64,000 nucleotides of DNA from Bacillus sp. FSL H8-0547 (GCA_038002745.1 JBBODD010000001.1:2046001-2110000), one strand, 5' to 3'; positions 10,026-18,869 are shown, counted from the stretch's first letter. Made by a program: numbers and translations. The notes: a model not told the origin generated them from the letters alone.

Positions 10026-11200
10026 GCACAAACCTTGAAACCGTTAAACAGCCGGCAGTGAAAGAAAAGAAAATCAATTTGTTTACAATCGATATCCGCG
10101 CATACTCCATGATTGGCGCCCTTCTCATCATCTGGATTTTATTTTCCGTCTTAAATGATACCTTTCTAACCCCGCGGAACTTATCCAATCTCTTTTTGCA
10201 GATGTCTGTAACATCCATTCTAGCAATTGGCATGGTCCTGATCATCGTATCCGGACAGATTGACCTCTCAGTCGGCTCACTTGTCGGACTGACGGGAGGC
10301 GTTGCAGCGATCCTGAACGTCTGGCTTGGCTGGGATACGATACCCGTTATTATTGCAACAGTGGTATTGGGTGCGCTGATTGGTCTGTGGCAGGGATGGT
10401 GGATTGCCTACATGGCCGTGCCGGCCTTTATCGTCACGCTCGGAGGAATGCTTATTTTCCGGGGAATACTGACCGGTATCACCGGAAGCATGACCGTAGC
10501 TCCGCTTTCACCTAGCCTTAAGATCATCGGACAGGGATATGTGACGCCTGCTGCAGGCCTGATCATGGGAGCTATTGCGTTTATCCTTGCCGTGTACTTT
10601 TTGATCAGACAAAGAAACGCGCGCATCAAGTACGGATTTGATGTTCTTTCCATGAACTGGACGCTGATTGCTTCAGTGGGCATCGGTCTTCTGATCTTTA
10701 CGTTCATATACTTGATGAATCAGTACCAGGGAATTCCGGTTCCATTTATAACGGTCATCATCCTCGCTGTTCTTTTCCACTTTATCGCCAAAAAGACGGT
10801 ATTCGGCAGACAGGTGTATGCCATTGGGGGCAATCCCGAGGCCGCTGTTCTCTCAGGCATTAACATTAAGCGCAGAATTCTCCTCGTTTTCGTTCTCGGG
10901 AACACACTTGCAGCGATCGCAGGTCTTGTCCTGACTGCGCGCGTGAACGCGGCTACCGTTGGAGCAGGAAACATGTATGAGCTCGATGCCATCGCAGCCT
11001 GCGTCATCGGGGGCACAAGTTTGATGGGCGGAATCGGAACCATCCCGGGAGCCATCATTGGAGCTCTTGTTATGGCGAGCCTGGATAACGGCATGAGCAT
11101 CATGAACATTGATGCCTACTGGCAGCTGATTGTAAAAGGAAGTATTCTGGTTCTTGCCGTTTGGTTTGATATCTACAGCCGGAATAAAAAGAAGCGCTGA
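10022..11200 (+). CDS. xylH: Xylose-type ABC transporter permease
   Basis: 392-residue membrane protein of the BPD_transp_2 family, with about ten hydrophobic segments. Typical motifs are SGQIDLSVGSLVGLTGG in the N-terminal half and the cytoplasmic coupling segment AIGGNPEAAVLSGINIKR, then GGTSLMGGIGTIPGAIIGA. The length above 380 residues and the long central region match XylH rather than the shorter RbsC (about 320). Its ATG overlaps the xylG stop, so the two are translationally coupled. A terminator overlaps its stop codon. Confidence 0.92.
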   Translation: MSTNLETVKQPAVKEKKINLFTIDIRAYSMIGALLIIWILFSVLNDTFLTPRNLSNLFLQMSVTSILAIGMVLIIVSGQIDLSVGSLVGLTGGVAAILNVWLGWDTIPVIIATVVLGALIGLWQGWWIAYMAVPAFIVTLGGMLIFRGILTGITGSMTVAPLSPSLKIIGQGYVTPAAGLIMGAIAFILAVYFLIRQRNARIKYGFDVLSMNWTLIASVGIGLLIFTFIYLMNQYQGIPVPFITVIILAVLFHFIAKKTVFGRQVYAIGGNPEAAVLSGINIKRRILLVFVLGNTLAAIAGLVLTARVNAATVGAGNMYELDAIAACVIGGTSLMGGIGTIPGAIIGALVMASLDNGMSIMNIDAYWQLIVKGSILVLAVWFDIYSRNKKKR

Positions 11201-11219
11201 ATGCAGCGTTTCTTTTTTT
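11190..11219 (+). terminator. Terminator of the xylose transporter unit
   Basis: 10-bp stem AGAAGCGCTG / CAGCGTTTCT with one G-U pair, loop AATG and a T run. It overlaps the last codons of xylH. Confidence 0.88.
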
Positions 11220-11225
11220 GTTATA

Positions 11226-11255
11226 TAAAAAAGTTGTAAGCGCTGTCGATATAGT
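11226..11255 (+). promoter_or_regulatory. SigD-type promoter with overlapping cre-like site
   Basis: TAAA (11226-11229), 15 bp, then GTCGATAT (11245-11252) agrees with the motility sigma factor SigD pattern TAAA-N15-GCCGATAT except for one base. TGTAAGCGCTGTCG at 11235-11248 matches 13 of 14 cre positions and overlaps the -10 box. This joins flagellar-class expression with catabolite repression for the chemoreceptor that follows. Confidence 0.72.
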
Positions 11256-11289
11256 AAGTAAACCAATTTGAACACAGGGGAGAACATGT

Positions 11290-12759
11290 ATGACAGCGAT
11301 TGAAAAGGTAAAACACGATGATTTATTAAGCAAAAACAAGCTGATGCTGTTTACATTTGGCGCGTCATCTTTATTTGCTCTGATTTACGTCCTGGTCACG
11401 GGGCAGATGGAGCAGGTGCCGATTTATTCAGCTGAATGTGTGATGCTGATTGTTTTTTATGTATTGTTCCGGTATTTGAAAAGGGACAGGCTGTTTCCGT
11501 ATTTCACGGTTGTGATGATTTCTATTCTTGCATGCGCCTCGATCTTCATAACCGGCGCGAATCTTGCACTTATTCCAGTCCTCTTTTTTCAGGCCGTTTT
11601 TTCAGCGGTCCCTTACTACTCGACGGTTTTTGCAACTGGATTTGGCCTTGGCCTTGTGACCCTTTTTGTCAATGCATCGGTTCCCTCTGCAGAACAGGAA
11701 ATGATTGCAGGCAGCATGGGCGCCATTGTTCTGGCCTATCTTTTAACAGGGGTCCTGCTTGGCGTGCTCATCCATCTGAATAAAAAACAGTTCAATGTGC
11801 TGCAGCAGTTCATAGCGGATGCCGAAGCTGAAGCAGGCCGAAAAGAAGAGCAGAGGCACAAGCTCGAACAGGCGGCTTCCCGGATCGCTGACAGTGTGGC
11901 AAAAGCGAACGAGAGAGTGCAGATGAATACACGCGCCCAGGCAGAAATGACGATTGCCATTAATGAAGTCTCTGCCGGGAGCCAAATCCAGAGCGAGCAG
12001 ATCAGCGAAATTGCTGAAAGTGCCCACAACAACATGCTTTCCATGAACGAACTGAACGAGATTTCTTCCCTGTTGAACGAAGACTCAAGACAAGCCAGCC
12101 GCATTGCGGACAAAAGCGGTGAAAAAGTGAGCAGGCTGATGACAGAAATGAATGACCTGAATCAAATCGTTACGGCTTTGAATGCGACGTTTAAAAACCT
12201 GAACCTGAAGATTGAAGAAACCAATCAGTTCACAAACACGATCCGCCAGATTACCGAACAGACAAATCTTCTCGCTTTAAATGCATCAATCGAAGCGGCA
12301 AGAGCAGGAGAGGCAGGCAAAGGATTTTCGGTCGTTGCCCAGGAAATTCGCAAGCTTGCTGAATTAACGAATGATGCCAATAAAAAAATCACGGAGAATC
12401 TGAAACAGGTCAATCAAACGAGCGGGGAAGCGGAAGAAAAAATGGCGGCAAGCAGCGCGAACCTGCTGACAAGTGTTGAGGCAACACGTGAAGTCCACGA
12501 GAATTTCCAGCAGCTGAAAGAGAAATTGGCCAATATGACAGAGAGCTTCACAGGCTTTGAAGCCATCTCGGCCGACGTAGAGACAAACACGGCAAATGTC
12601 GAGCGTTCAACCAATGAACTTGCGGCCATCATCGAACAGGCATCTGCAAGCATGCAGGAGATGAGCGCGACGATTGAAACCCTTAGTGACGATAATAAAA
12701 AAATTGCTGACCTCATGAACGAAACGGCTTTAAGTGCGGAATCAATCCTAAAATCGTAA
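11290..12759 (+). CDS. Methyl-accepting chemotaxis protein with a multi-span membrane domain
   Basis: 489-residue chemoreceptor. The first 165 residues contain five or six closely packed transmembrane segments with no large extracellular domain. A coiled coil (about 165-230) and a full MCP signalling domain follow, with the hairpin tip around [23 protein letters not shown] (near residues 315-345), where CheA and CheW bind. There is no HAMP domain that I can recognise. The lack of an outside sensor domain suggests that it senses through its membrane part, the transporter or another protein. Its position after xylFGH and its cre-overlapped SigD promoter suggest a link to sugar taxis, which is inference. 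Confidence 0.88.
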   Translation: MTAIEKVKHDDLLSKNKLMLFTFGASSLFALIYVLVTGQMEQVPIYSAECVMLIVFYVLFRYLKRDRLFPYFTVVMISILACASIFITGANLALIPVLFFQAVFSAVPYYSTVFATGFGLGLVTLFVNASVPSAEQEMIAGSMGAIVLAYLLTGVLLGVLIHLNKKQFNVLQQFIADAEAEAGRKEEQRHKLEQAASRIADSVAKANERVQMNTRAQAEMTIAINEVSAGSQIQSEQISEIAESAHNNMLSMNELNEISSLLNEDSRQASRIADKSGEKVSRLMTEMNDLNQIVTALNATFKNLNLKIEETNQFTNTIRQITEQTNLLALNASIEAARAGEAGKGFSVVAQEIRKLAELTNDANKKITENLKQVNQTSGEAEEKMAASSANLLTSVEATREVHENFQQLKEKLANMTESFTGFEAISADVETNTANVERSTNELAAIIEQASASMQEMSATIETLSDDNKKIADLMNETALSAESILKS

Positions 12760-12838
12760 GCGCCTATGTTTTGCATTTTGATAAGCGGGTAAAAGTAAGA
12801 AACACTTAAAAAAATGCAAAACGGAAGGAGCATCAAGC

Positions 12839-13111
12839 ATGAGACAAAAAGCATTAATTTCAGGCATTGCGATCTCGACAGTCGGAGTCGGCGTCACATC
12901 CTACCTATTAAAGGACAAAGCAAACCGTGAAAAGGTAACTGAATTCGTACAAAGCACGAAGAACAAAATCCCGTATTTCTCGCGCAAAAACACAGATTCA
13001 TTCCCTGTTGAAAAAGCGGGCAACCCGGATCCGGAAGACATCGATGACAACAAAATGGTCTCAGAAGGCTCCATGTATCCCGTTCAATATTATGATGAAA
13101 AGCAAAAGTAA
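12839..13111 (+). CDS. Small membrane-anchored protein, function unknown
   Basis: 90 residues. A hydrophobic N-terminal segment (residues about 5-24, ISGIAISTVGVGVTSYLL) is followed by a Lys-rich helix and an acidic C-terminal half (PEDIDDNKMV). The start resembles the YtxH-like general pattern of small Bacillus envelope proteins, but I do not recognise the family. GGAAGGAG precedes the ATG and a strong terminator follows. It is monocistronic as far as can be seen. Confidence 0.75.
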   Translation: MRQKALISGIAISTVGVGVTSYLLKDKANREKVTEFVQSTKNKIPYFSRKNTDSFPVEKAGNPDPEDIDDNKMVSEGSMYPVQYYDEKQK

Positions 13112-13114
13112 TGG

Positions 13115-13141
13115 AAAAACCGGCTCTGTGCCGGTTTTTTT
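13115..13141 (+). terminator. Terminator after the small membrane protein gene
   Basis: Stem AAAAACCGGC / GCCGGTTTTT with loop TCTGT and extra T. Confidence 0.9.
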
Positions 13142-13146
13142 GCTGC

Positions 13147-13172
13147 AGAAAAAAAGGAAAAGCCGCAGCTTT
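13147..13172 (-). terminator. Weak terminator for the FAD oxidoreductase gene
   Basis: On the minus strand, the short stem AAAGC / GCTTT with a 4-base loop is followed by a T run, immediately after the oxidoreductase stop. The stem is only 5 bp. Confidence 0.5.
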
Positions 13173-13174
13173 CC

Positions 13175-14374
13175 CTATCTGTCCAGCCGGACAATGTCAG
13201 CATCCGGATGGGATTGATATAGAATCAGATCTTTAATGATTTCTGCTCCAAGCATCGAATAAACGGTGCCGTTGCCGCCGAACCCAAGGCAATAGTAGAT
13301 ATTGTCTTTTTTCGGATGCTGTCCGATGAAGGGCAGGCCATCGTCTGATTCACCGAAGCTTGCTCCCCAGGCGGAGTCGACCTCCATGTCATATGAAGGA
13401 TAATGCTCTTTAATCTTATCAAGAAGACGCTGGCCGCGCTCGCGGATGATGTCTTCATTGCTCGGGGCTTCCATCTTGTCTTCATCAAGTCCGCCGGCAA
13501 CAATTCTTCCGTCGACCGTTGTCCTCATATAAAAGTAGGGCCGTTTCGTCTCCCAAATTAAGCTCCGATCCTCCCACTTTTCCAAAGATGCAACAGGTGT
13601 GGTGGCAATAGCGTATGTCCTGTTTACATCCGCACCCAGCTTTTTGGCGAATGGAATGGTTTCATATCCGGTTGAGTAAATGACATTCTTTGCCCGAATG
13701 GTTCCGTGGGAAGTCTGCATCGTGATATATTCATCATCCCGGTCCAGTTCTTCAACCGCTGTGTTCTCAAAAATCTGCACACCGTTTTGATGTGCATCCT
13801 TCATAAGGGTCTGGATGAATTTATAGGGATTTACCTCTGCATCGCCGTCAGTCAGAAGCGCTGCAGGCTTTTTAAATCCAAACCGTTCTTCAATCTCATC
13901 CTCTTCTAAAAAAGAGACTGGAAAGCCATGCTTGGAAAGCGCCTTGAATTCTTTTTTAAGCTTTGACACATCTTTCTCATCGCTCGCATAGTACAAGCTT
14001 TTCCGTCTGATGAAATCAACCGGCTGAGACAGGCTCTTAGCCGTTTTTTCAAGCTCGTCCACCGCTTTTAGGCACATCTTGTAAAAGCGTACGGCCTGAT
14101 CCTTGCCGATTTCCTTTATAAATTCATGCAGCATTTTGTCATTTGAAAACTGAAGCAGCCCGGTGTTGGCAGACGAACTTCCGCTTCCGACGATTCTTTT
14201 TTCAACGAGCACGGTATTCAGATTATAGGAAGAAAGAGTATGGGCGCATAATGCGCCGGACATCCCCCCGCCAACAATAAGAACATCGCATGTGATTGAT
14301 TCGCTGAGCTCTGGATACTTTTGTGTGCTGCTGATCGTTTTTGGCCAATAAAGTGAACCATTATGCAGTTTCAT
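13175..14374 (-). CDS. FAD-dependent oxidoreductase of the DAO family
   Basis: 399-residue flavoenzyme of the D-amino acid oxidase/glycine oxidase superfamily. The N-terminal FAD-binding motif is CDVLIVGGGMSGALCAHTL (residues about 29-47), followed by VEKRIVGSGSSSANTGLL, typical for the substrate-flavin region. Near the C-terminus ASFGESDDGLPFIGQHP and YYCLGFGGNGTVYS contact the FAD. It is similar to putative oxidoreductases of the OrdL type; the substrate cannot be told from the sequence. AGGAGG lies at good distance before the ATG. It is transcribed toward the small membrane protein gene and shares no operon. Confidence 0.85.
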   Translation of the reverse strand: MKLHNGSLYWPKTISSTQKYPELSESITCDVLIVGGGMSGALCAHTLSSYNLNTVLVEKRIVGSGSSSANTGLLQFSNDKMLHEFIKEIGKDQAVRFYKMCLKAVDELEKTAKSLSQPVDFIRRKSLYYASDEKDVSKLKKEFKALSKHGFPVSFLEEDEIEERFGFKKPAALLTDGDAEVNPYKFIQTLMKDAHQNGVQIFENTAVEELDRDDEYITMQTSHGTIRAKNVIYSTGYETIPFAKKLGADVNRTYAIATTPVASLEKWEDRSLIWETKRPYFYMRTTVDGRIVAGGLDEDKMEAPSNEDIIRERGQRLLDKIKEHYPSYDMEVDSAWGASFGESDDGLPFIGQHPKKDNIYYCLGFGGNGTVYSMLGAEIIKDLILYQSHPDADIVRLDR

Positions 14375-14455
14375 TCATTTTCCTCCTAGAAGTCATACAG
14401 GGATATTCCCTCTTTTATCCAGATGGGAAACCTTTTGGTGAAAAAAATCATTTAC

Positions 14456-14705
14456 GCTTTTCTTGGTGTCCAGCTCCAGCCCCTAGATCCTCCGTCAGAA
14501 CGGCTCCGTCAAAAAAGTCAAACCCGGACTTTTCTGCCGGACCCTTTTCTGCCTGTCGGATTTGAACAAGGGGCTTCCGCTTTTCCCGGTGTCCAGCTCC
14601 AGCGGCCAACTCCTCTGCCAGAACAAAATCCCCCAAAAAGTCAAACCCGGACTTTTCGGGTGATTTCTTATATGTCTATCGGAGCTAAACGGCCGCTTCC
14701 GCTTT
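14456..14705. repeat. Two diverged 123-bp direct repeats
   Basis: GGTGTCCAGCTCCAG occurs at 14465 and 14588, and AGTCAAACCCGGACTTTT recurs at the same 123-base offset. Each copy is bounded by GCTTTTC-like ends, and the segment GCTTCCGCTTTTC appears at the right end of both. From memory, GTGTCCAGCTCCAG-type elements occur in the intergenic DNA of many Bacillaceae. They fill most of the 417-base gap between two divergently transcribed genes. No gene is seen here. Confidence 0.75.
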
Positions 14706-14791
14706 TCTTTTCATTTTATCCAATTAAAGAAAAGGAAATCACCGGTGCGAAAAGGAAATAGTATAGGGACAACGTTTAGGAGGGAACAGAC

Positions 14792-15778
14792 ATGATAAAA
14801 GCAGCGATGCTGAGCAAGTGGCACGTGCATGCCGTTGATTATGCACGGGATATACATAACAGTTCGAAAGTGGAAATTGCGATGGTTTGGGATGAAGACA
14901 AAGAGCGAGGAGAGAAGTGGGCAAATGAGCTTGGCGTGCCGTTTGAGGCGAGCCTCGAGGCGGTGCTCGGTAATCCTGAGATTCAGGGAGTCGTGGTAGA
15001 CACGCCGACAAATATGCATAAGGAAGTCATTGTGAAGGCAGCAGAACACGGAAAGCACATCTTCACGGAAAAAGTGCTGGCACTGACAGCAGCAGACTGC
15101 AATGAAATTTTTAAGGCGGTCGAGAAAGCGGGCGTTTCCCTGGTTGTTTCTATGCCAAGGCTGAGTACAGACTATTACCTTTTTGCAGAAAAAGCTGTAA
15201 AGGAAGGTATGCTCGGAGAGGTTAAAAATGCGAGATGCCGCGTAGCCCATAATGGATCGGTTCCGACAGAAGAAAATCCGCAGGGCTGGCTGCCGGCACA
15301 CTTTTACAACGCCGAGCAATGCGGCGGCGGGGCGCTGATCGACCTGGGTGCCCATCCGATCTATTTAATGAACAGACTTGCAGGAAAACCGAAAGAAGTT
15401 TCCGCGCATTTTGATTATGTGTATGGCAAGGAAGTGGAAGACCAGGCATCCGTGCTTGTCACGTATGAGAACGGTGCCACAGCCGTCCTGGAAACATCTT
15501 TCGTTTCATTCGGCAGTCCGTTTTCCCTGGAACTGTACGGAACAGAAGGGTGTCTCCTGATTCAGGACGGGAAAATCGAGCTTCGGAATGCAGAAGGCGT
15601 CCGCATTATGGAGAATCTGCCTGAAGAACTCCCGATTCCGATGGAGCAATGGGCTGACGCGATTCTGTCTGGGACAGCGCCATTTATTACGAACGAGGAT
15701 GCCTTGTTCCTGACCGCAGTTAATGAAGCGGCGATCAAATCCAATGCAGAAAAGCGCAGAGTGGCCGTCGAATGTTAA
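14792..15778 (+). CDS. Gfo/Idh/MocA family oxidoreductase
   Basis: 328-residue NAD(P)-dependent dehydrogenase-like protein. The N-terminal Rossmann domain (residues 1-120) begins IKAAMLSKWHVHAVDYARDI, lacking the usual GxGxxG at the start. The family EKP motif is changed to EKVLA (around residue 93). The C-terminal domain carries GGGALIDLGAHPIYLM, with the His used in catalysis in the family. The substrate is probably a sugar or inositol derivative but cannot be named. It is flanked by its own terminator. The missing glycine motif and changed EKP make the cofactor use worth testing. Confidence 0.85.
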   Translation: MIKAAMLSKWHVHAVDYARDIHNSSKVEIAMVWDEDKERGEKWANELGVPFEASLEAVLGNPEIQGVVVDTPTNMHKEVIVKAAEHGKHIFTEKVLALTAADCNEIFKAVEKAGVSLVVSMPRLSTDYYLFAEKAVKEGMLGEVKNARCRVAHNGSVPTEENPQGWLPAHFYNAEQCGGGALIDLGAHPIYLMNRLAGKPKEVSAHFDYVYGKEVEDQASVLVTYENGATAVLETSFVSFGSPFSLELYGTEGCLLIQDGKIELRNAEGVRIMENLPEELPIPMEQWADAILSGTAPFITNEDALFLTAVNEAAIKSNAEKRRVAVEC

Positions 15779-15781
15779 AAG

Positions 15782-15814
15782 AATCCGGCCGGAAATCGTA
15801 ATTCCGGCCGGATT
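15782..15814 (+). terminator. Hairpin after the Gfo/Idh/MocA gene
   Basis: 13-bp stem AATCCGGCCGGAA pairing with TTCCGGCCGGATT, ending in a short T stretch directly after the stop. The T run is only three bases, so termination may be incomplete. Confidence 0.75.
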
Positions 15815-15830
15815 TGCTCCTTATTGGTGC

Positions 15831-15905
15831 TCTAACAATCCAAACTCGTGCTCCAACAATCCAAATCAGCATGCTAACAATCCAAAAGCCGCCTTTAACA
15901 ATCCG
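15831..15905 (+). repeat. 21-bp periodic TAACAATCC array (4 units)
   Basis: AACAATCC starts at 15834, 15855, 15876 and 15897, exactly 21 bases apart, with different bases between. It lies between two convergent genes and their terminators. It would encode an NNP-type peptide if read in frame, but no start or ribosome binding site supports translation. Confidence 0.85.
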
Positions 15906-15910
15906 GCGCA

Positions 15911-15940
15911 CAAAAAAAGAACCAAACGCTCAGTTTGGTC
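15911..15940 (-). terminator. Terminator of the unknown gene at 15930-16433
   Basis: Stem ACCAAAC / GTTTGGT with loop GCTCA (plus-strand notation); the A run at 15912-15919 becomes the U tract on the minus strand. It overlaps the gene's last codons. Confidence 0.82.
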
Positions 15941-16433
15941 CCAGCTTTTTGCTTTTTCGCTCATATTTTTGATATAGCTCATAAATTTTCTGCTCAGACG
16001 CATCTTTTGCAGATAAAAAATGATTCTCAAACAGATTTGAAAAATAAGTGACGGTGCGCCCGCACTGGATTCCTGAAACATACGCATTTTCTGTGAAAGA
16101 GTATTCCTTCACAGCCCATGCAGCATGCTCAAGATGTATCACTGCCACCTCACCAAAGTAAATGCTCATGCATTCCTCAAGATCGGCGACCGTCAGTTGA
16201 AAATCACGGAATTTATTTTCTTTGAAAAAATCAAAGTAGACTTCTTCAAGTTCAATCAAACTTTTTGGAGAATAGGTTAATGGTAAGCCAAGTTCTGCAT
16301 ATATATCTTCTAAAAGAGACAAGTTCTCTTTCCGCTGTTCATAAAAATAGATTTTAGCCGCTTCTTCTGATTCAAACACAGGCAGATTCTTGCCGTAATC
16401 CGTTTCAAAGTCATGCTGATATGATTCTGGCAT
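15930..16433 (-). CDS. Conserved-looking protein of unknown function
   Basis: 167 residues, cytoplasmic, no signal peptide or membrane segment. It is rich in Glu, Tyr and Phe, and helix-prone throughout (SEEAAKIYFYEQRKENLSLL, KSLIELEEVYFDFFKENKF). The C-terminus is basic (YERKSKKLGPN). The start is supported by GAGGTGA upstream of the ATG. I do not recognise the family. It stands alone, divergent from the nuo operon. Confidence 0.75.
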   Translation of the reverse strand: MPESYQHDFETDYGKNLPVFESEEAAKIYFYEQRKENLSLLEDIYAELGLPLTYSPKSLIELEEVYFDFFKENKFRDFQLTVADLEECMSIYFGEVAVIHLEHAAWAVKEYSFTENAYVSGIQCGRTVTYFSNLFENHFLSAKDASEQKIYELYQKYERKSKKLGPN

Positions 16434-16556
16434 TCTGTCACCTCGCGTTTTTTATTCATGAGCTAGTATAACATCCTGAAGGCCATAAAAGAGCAGCTTA
16501 CAGCAATGCTACAAAAGAGGATGAAACTGGATATGTTCTTATGAAAATATCCCTTA

Positions 16557-16599
16557 TCGACACGTTTTGGGCAACAGTGTTATAATGTTAGCGGTTACA
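16557..16599 (+). promoter_or_regulatory. nuo operon promoter with a perfect cre site at the start point
   Basis: TCGACA (16557-16562) and TATAAT (16581-16586) with an 18-bp spacer form a good SigA promoter. TGTTAGCGGTTACA at 16586-16599 fits the cre consensus TGWNANCGNTNWCA at all 14 positions and covers the expected transcription start. CcpA repression of complex I on preferred sugars is inferred. Confidence 0.8.
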
Positions 16600-16649
16600 T
16601 TTTGAATATTATAAAAGTTTTACCAACTTTCACATAACGGGGGAAAGGG

Positions 16650-17024
16650 ATGGAATCACTCAACGTCTATTTGAATAACTACTTAATTGTTGTTGTTTTC
16701 CTGCTGCTTGGTATCTTGCTGCCGGTCGTGGCGCTCGGAATCGGCCGGATTTTAAGGCCCCACAAGCCGAGTGAGGCGAAGGCCACTACTTACGAGAGCG
16801 GAATTGATCCATTTCATGATTCACGCGTTCAATTTAATGTCCGGTACTATATGTTTGGTCTGATGTTTGTCATTTTTGACGTAGAAACGGTGTTTTTGTA
16901 TCCGTGGGCTGTCGCATATGAGAAGCTTGGTGTTTTTGCTCTGATTGAAATGCTTATTTTTGTCATCATGCTCGTGATTGGGCTAGTCTACGCATGGAAG
17001 AAGAAGGTGCTGAAATGGACTTAA
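16650..17024 (+). CDS. nuoA: NADH-quinone oxidoreductase subunit A
   Basis: 124-residue membrane subunit of complex I with three transmembrane helices. Family marks are [17 protein letters not shown] (the loop with the conserved Cys position occupied by Tyr-Glu-Ser), [30 protein letters not shown] and the C-terminal helix. GGGGGAAAGGG precedes the ATG. First gene of the operon nuoABCDHIJKLMN; nuoB begins inside its last codons. Confidence 0.95.
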   Translation: MESLNVYLNNYLIVVVFLLLGILLPVVALGIGRILRPHKPSEAKATTYESGIDPFHDSRVQFNVRYYMFGLMFVIFDVETVFLYPWAVAYEKLGVFALIEMLIFVIMLVIGLVYAWKKKVLKWT

Positions 17025-17536
17025 AGCTAACGAATATCCCTCAGGATGAAATGGAAGAGCTCAAGCGCAGCGTCTTTTTGACGACACTTGAGGATTTAAA
17101 GGGCTGGGCGAGAAGCAATTCACTCTGGCCGCTGACATTCGGCCTTGCATGCTGTGCCATTGAAATGATGGGTGTCGGCTCATCACACTATGACCTCGAC
17201 CGTTTTGGCTCGTTTTTTAGAACATCGCCCCGGCAATCGGATGTCATGATCGTATCAGGGACCGTTACGAAAAAAATGGCCCCGGTCTTAAAGCGTCTGT
17301 ACGACCAGATGCCTGAACCGAAATGGGTGATTGCCATGGGTTCTTGTGCAACGGCAGGCGGACCGTATATCAAATCCTACGCCGTCGTAAAAGGGGTCGA
17401 TCAGATTGTGCCGGTTGACGTCTATATCCCGGGCTGTCCGCCCAATCCTGCCGCCCTCATCTACGGAATCAACAAGCTGAAAGAAAAAATCCGTTACGAG
17501 GCAAAAACAGGGAGTGAAATAATCCATGAGCGATGA
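17015..17536 (+). CDS. nuoB: NADH-quinone oxidoreductase subunit B
   Basis: 173-residue peripheral subunit that binds the terminal N2 [4Fe-4S] cluster next to the quinone site. Cluster ligands are visible in LACCAIEMM (two adjacent Cys), GSCATAGG and PGCPPNP. The ATG at 17015 ([12 protein letters not shown]) is preferred over the one at 16994, because AAGAAGGTG precedes it and homologues start there. It overlaps nuoA by ten bases and nuoC by eleven, so translation is coupled. Confidence 0.95.
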   Translation: MDLKLTNIPQDEMEELKRSVFLTTLEDLKGWARSNSLWPLTFGLACCAIEMMGVGSSHYDLDRFGSFFRTSPRQSDVMIVSGTVTKKMAPVLKRLYDQMPEPKWVIAMGSCATAGGPYIKSYAVVKGVDQIVPVDVYIPGCPPNPAALIYGINKLKEKIRYEAKTGSEIIHER

Positions 17537-18866
17537 AAAAGACCTCCAGCAGCAAAAGAGAGAAGCCGCTCAAAAGGCAAAGGAAGCTGCCCTGAAAAAA
17601 CTTGCAGAAAAGCAGGCCGGGAAGGAACCCGCAAGCGAAGACTCTCTAGCCAAACAAAAGGCCGCCGCAGCTGCCAAAGCAAAAGCTGCCGTACTGGCTA
17701 AGCAGAAAGCGAAAGAATCCAGCGGAAGCGAATTATCAGGAGACGACCTCGCATTAGCGAAGCAAAAAGCTTTTGCAGCCGCCAAAGCAAAAGCCGAAGC
17801 CATCGCGAAGCAAAAAGCGAAAGAAGCCGGAGAAAGCGAATCCACAGGAGACGATCTGGCACTAGCGAAGCAAAAAGCAGTCGCCGCAGCAAAGGCAAAA
17901 GCCGCTGCAATGGCTAAGCAGAAAGCAAAAGAAGCCCGAGAAACCGAGTCCTCAGGAGACGACCTGGCATTAGCGAAGAAGAAAGCAGTCGCCGCAGCAA
18001 AGGCAAAAGCCGCTGCACTGGCTAAGCAGAAAGCAAAAGAAGCGGGTGGAAGTGAAACCATAGGAGACGACCTGGCATTAGCAAAGCAAAAGGCTGTCGC
18101 AGCAGCAAAGGCAAAAGCCGCTGCACTGGCTAAGCAGAAAGCGAAAGAAGCGGGAGCAAGCGAATCCTCAGGAGACGACCTTGCTTTAGCAAAGCAAAAG
18201 GCTGTCGCAGCCGCCAAAGCAAAAGCCGCTGCAGCCGCAAAAGCAAAGGCATCCCGTGAAAATATGTCAGAAGACGACTTGGCGAAAGAAAAGGCAAAAG
18301 CGATTGCTGCTGCCAAGGCAAAGGCTGCCGTTGCTGCTAAAGCGAAGCAAATGGCAGTCAAGGAAGAACCGCAGCAAGAAGAACCCTCACCGAATGAACC
18401 AATCCTGCAGAAATACATCAGCATCATTGAAACGCATCTTGGCCGGGATGTCCTGGAAGAGTCAGGCATCAATAGGCTGTCGAAAGATGTTCCTACCCTT
18501 ACTGCAAAGAAAGAATCCTATTTTACATTAGCAAAACTGCTGAAAGAACAGGAAGACTTACAGTTTGATTATGTATCCGAACTGCACGGCACCGACTTTC
18601 AGACCCATATGGAAATTTACGTGTACCTCTTTTCCTATATACACAGGCACACAGTCGTGCTGAAGGTGAAGCTTGACCGTGACCAGCCTGAAATCCAGTC
18701 GCTTGTGCCTCTTTGGAAAGGGGCGGACTGGCCTGAGCGCGAGGCCTATGATTTGCTGGGCATCCATTTCACGGACCATCCGAATTTAACGAGAATCATG
18801 ATGCCGGATGACTGGATCGGGCATCCGCTAAGAAAAGATTATGAACCTTATGATGTGGAGGTGTAG
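17526..18866 (+). CDS. nuoC: NADH-quinone oxidoreductase subunit C with a long Lys/Ala repeat extension
   Basis: 446 residues. The complex I 30-kDa domain occupies only about residues 290-446 ([54 protein letters not shown]). Residues 1-285 are an extension made of 36-residue repeats with the pattern [20 protein letters not shown], rich in Lys and Ala and predicted to form long basic helices. Shorter Lys/Ala-rich extensions of NuoC are known in the Bacillus cereus group, from memory. The frame is intact through all repeats, and codon choice varies between copies, so the region is maintained as protein. Its role is unknown; it could bind the acidic membrane surface, other subunits or nucleic acid. 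Confidence 0.93.
   Translation: MSDEKDLQQQKREAAQKAKEAALKKLAEKQAGKEPASEDSLAKQKAAAAAKAKAAVLAKQKAKESSGSELSGDDLALAKQKAFAAAKAKAEAIAKQKAKEAGESESTGDDLALAKQKAVAAAKAKAAAMAKQKAKEARETESSGDDLALAKKKAVAAAKAKAAALAKQKAKEAGGSETIGDDLALAKQKAVAAAKAKAAALAKQKAKEAGASESSGDDLALAKQKAVAAAKAKAAAAAKAKASRENMSEDDLAKEKAKAIAAAKAKAAVAAKAKQMAVKEEPQQEEPSPNEPILQKYISIIETHLGRDVLEESGINRLSKDVPTLTAKKESYFTLAKLLKEQEDLQFDYVSELHGTDFQTHMEIYVYLFSYIHRHTVVLKVKLDRDQPEIQSLVPLWKGADWPEREAYDLLGIHFTDHPNLTRIMMPDDWIGHPLRKDYEPYDVEV
17739..18278 (+). repeat. 108-bp in-frame tandem repeats inside nuoC
   Basis: GGAGACGA occurs at 17739, 17847, 17955, 18063 and 18171 with an exact spacing of 108 bases (36 codons), then a diverged copy (GAAGACGAC) 99 bases later at 18270. 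A degenerate copy lies before the first one, near 17637. The DNA copies are similar but not identical. Confidence 0.95.
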
Positions 18867-18869
18867 CTT

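Noticed and set aside
15723-15977. Frame through the array encoding NNP-type peptide repeats
   Set aside because: 21 is a multiple of three, so any array gives a repeated peptide. No start with a ribosome binding site; it overlaps the end of the dehydrogenase gene and a terminator.
17570-18472. Long minus-strand frame opposite nuoC, rich in Ala and Phe
   Set aside because: It is the mirror of the Lys/Ala repeats: a repeat with a fixed codon period keeps other frames open. No ribosome binding site or homology.
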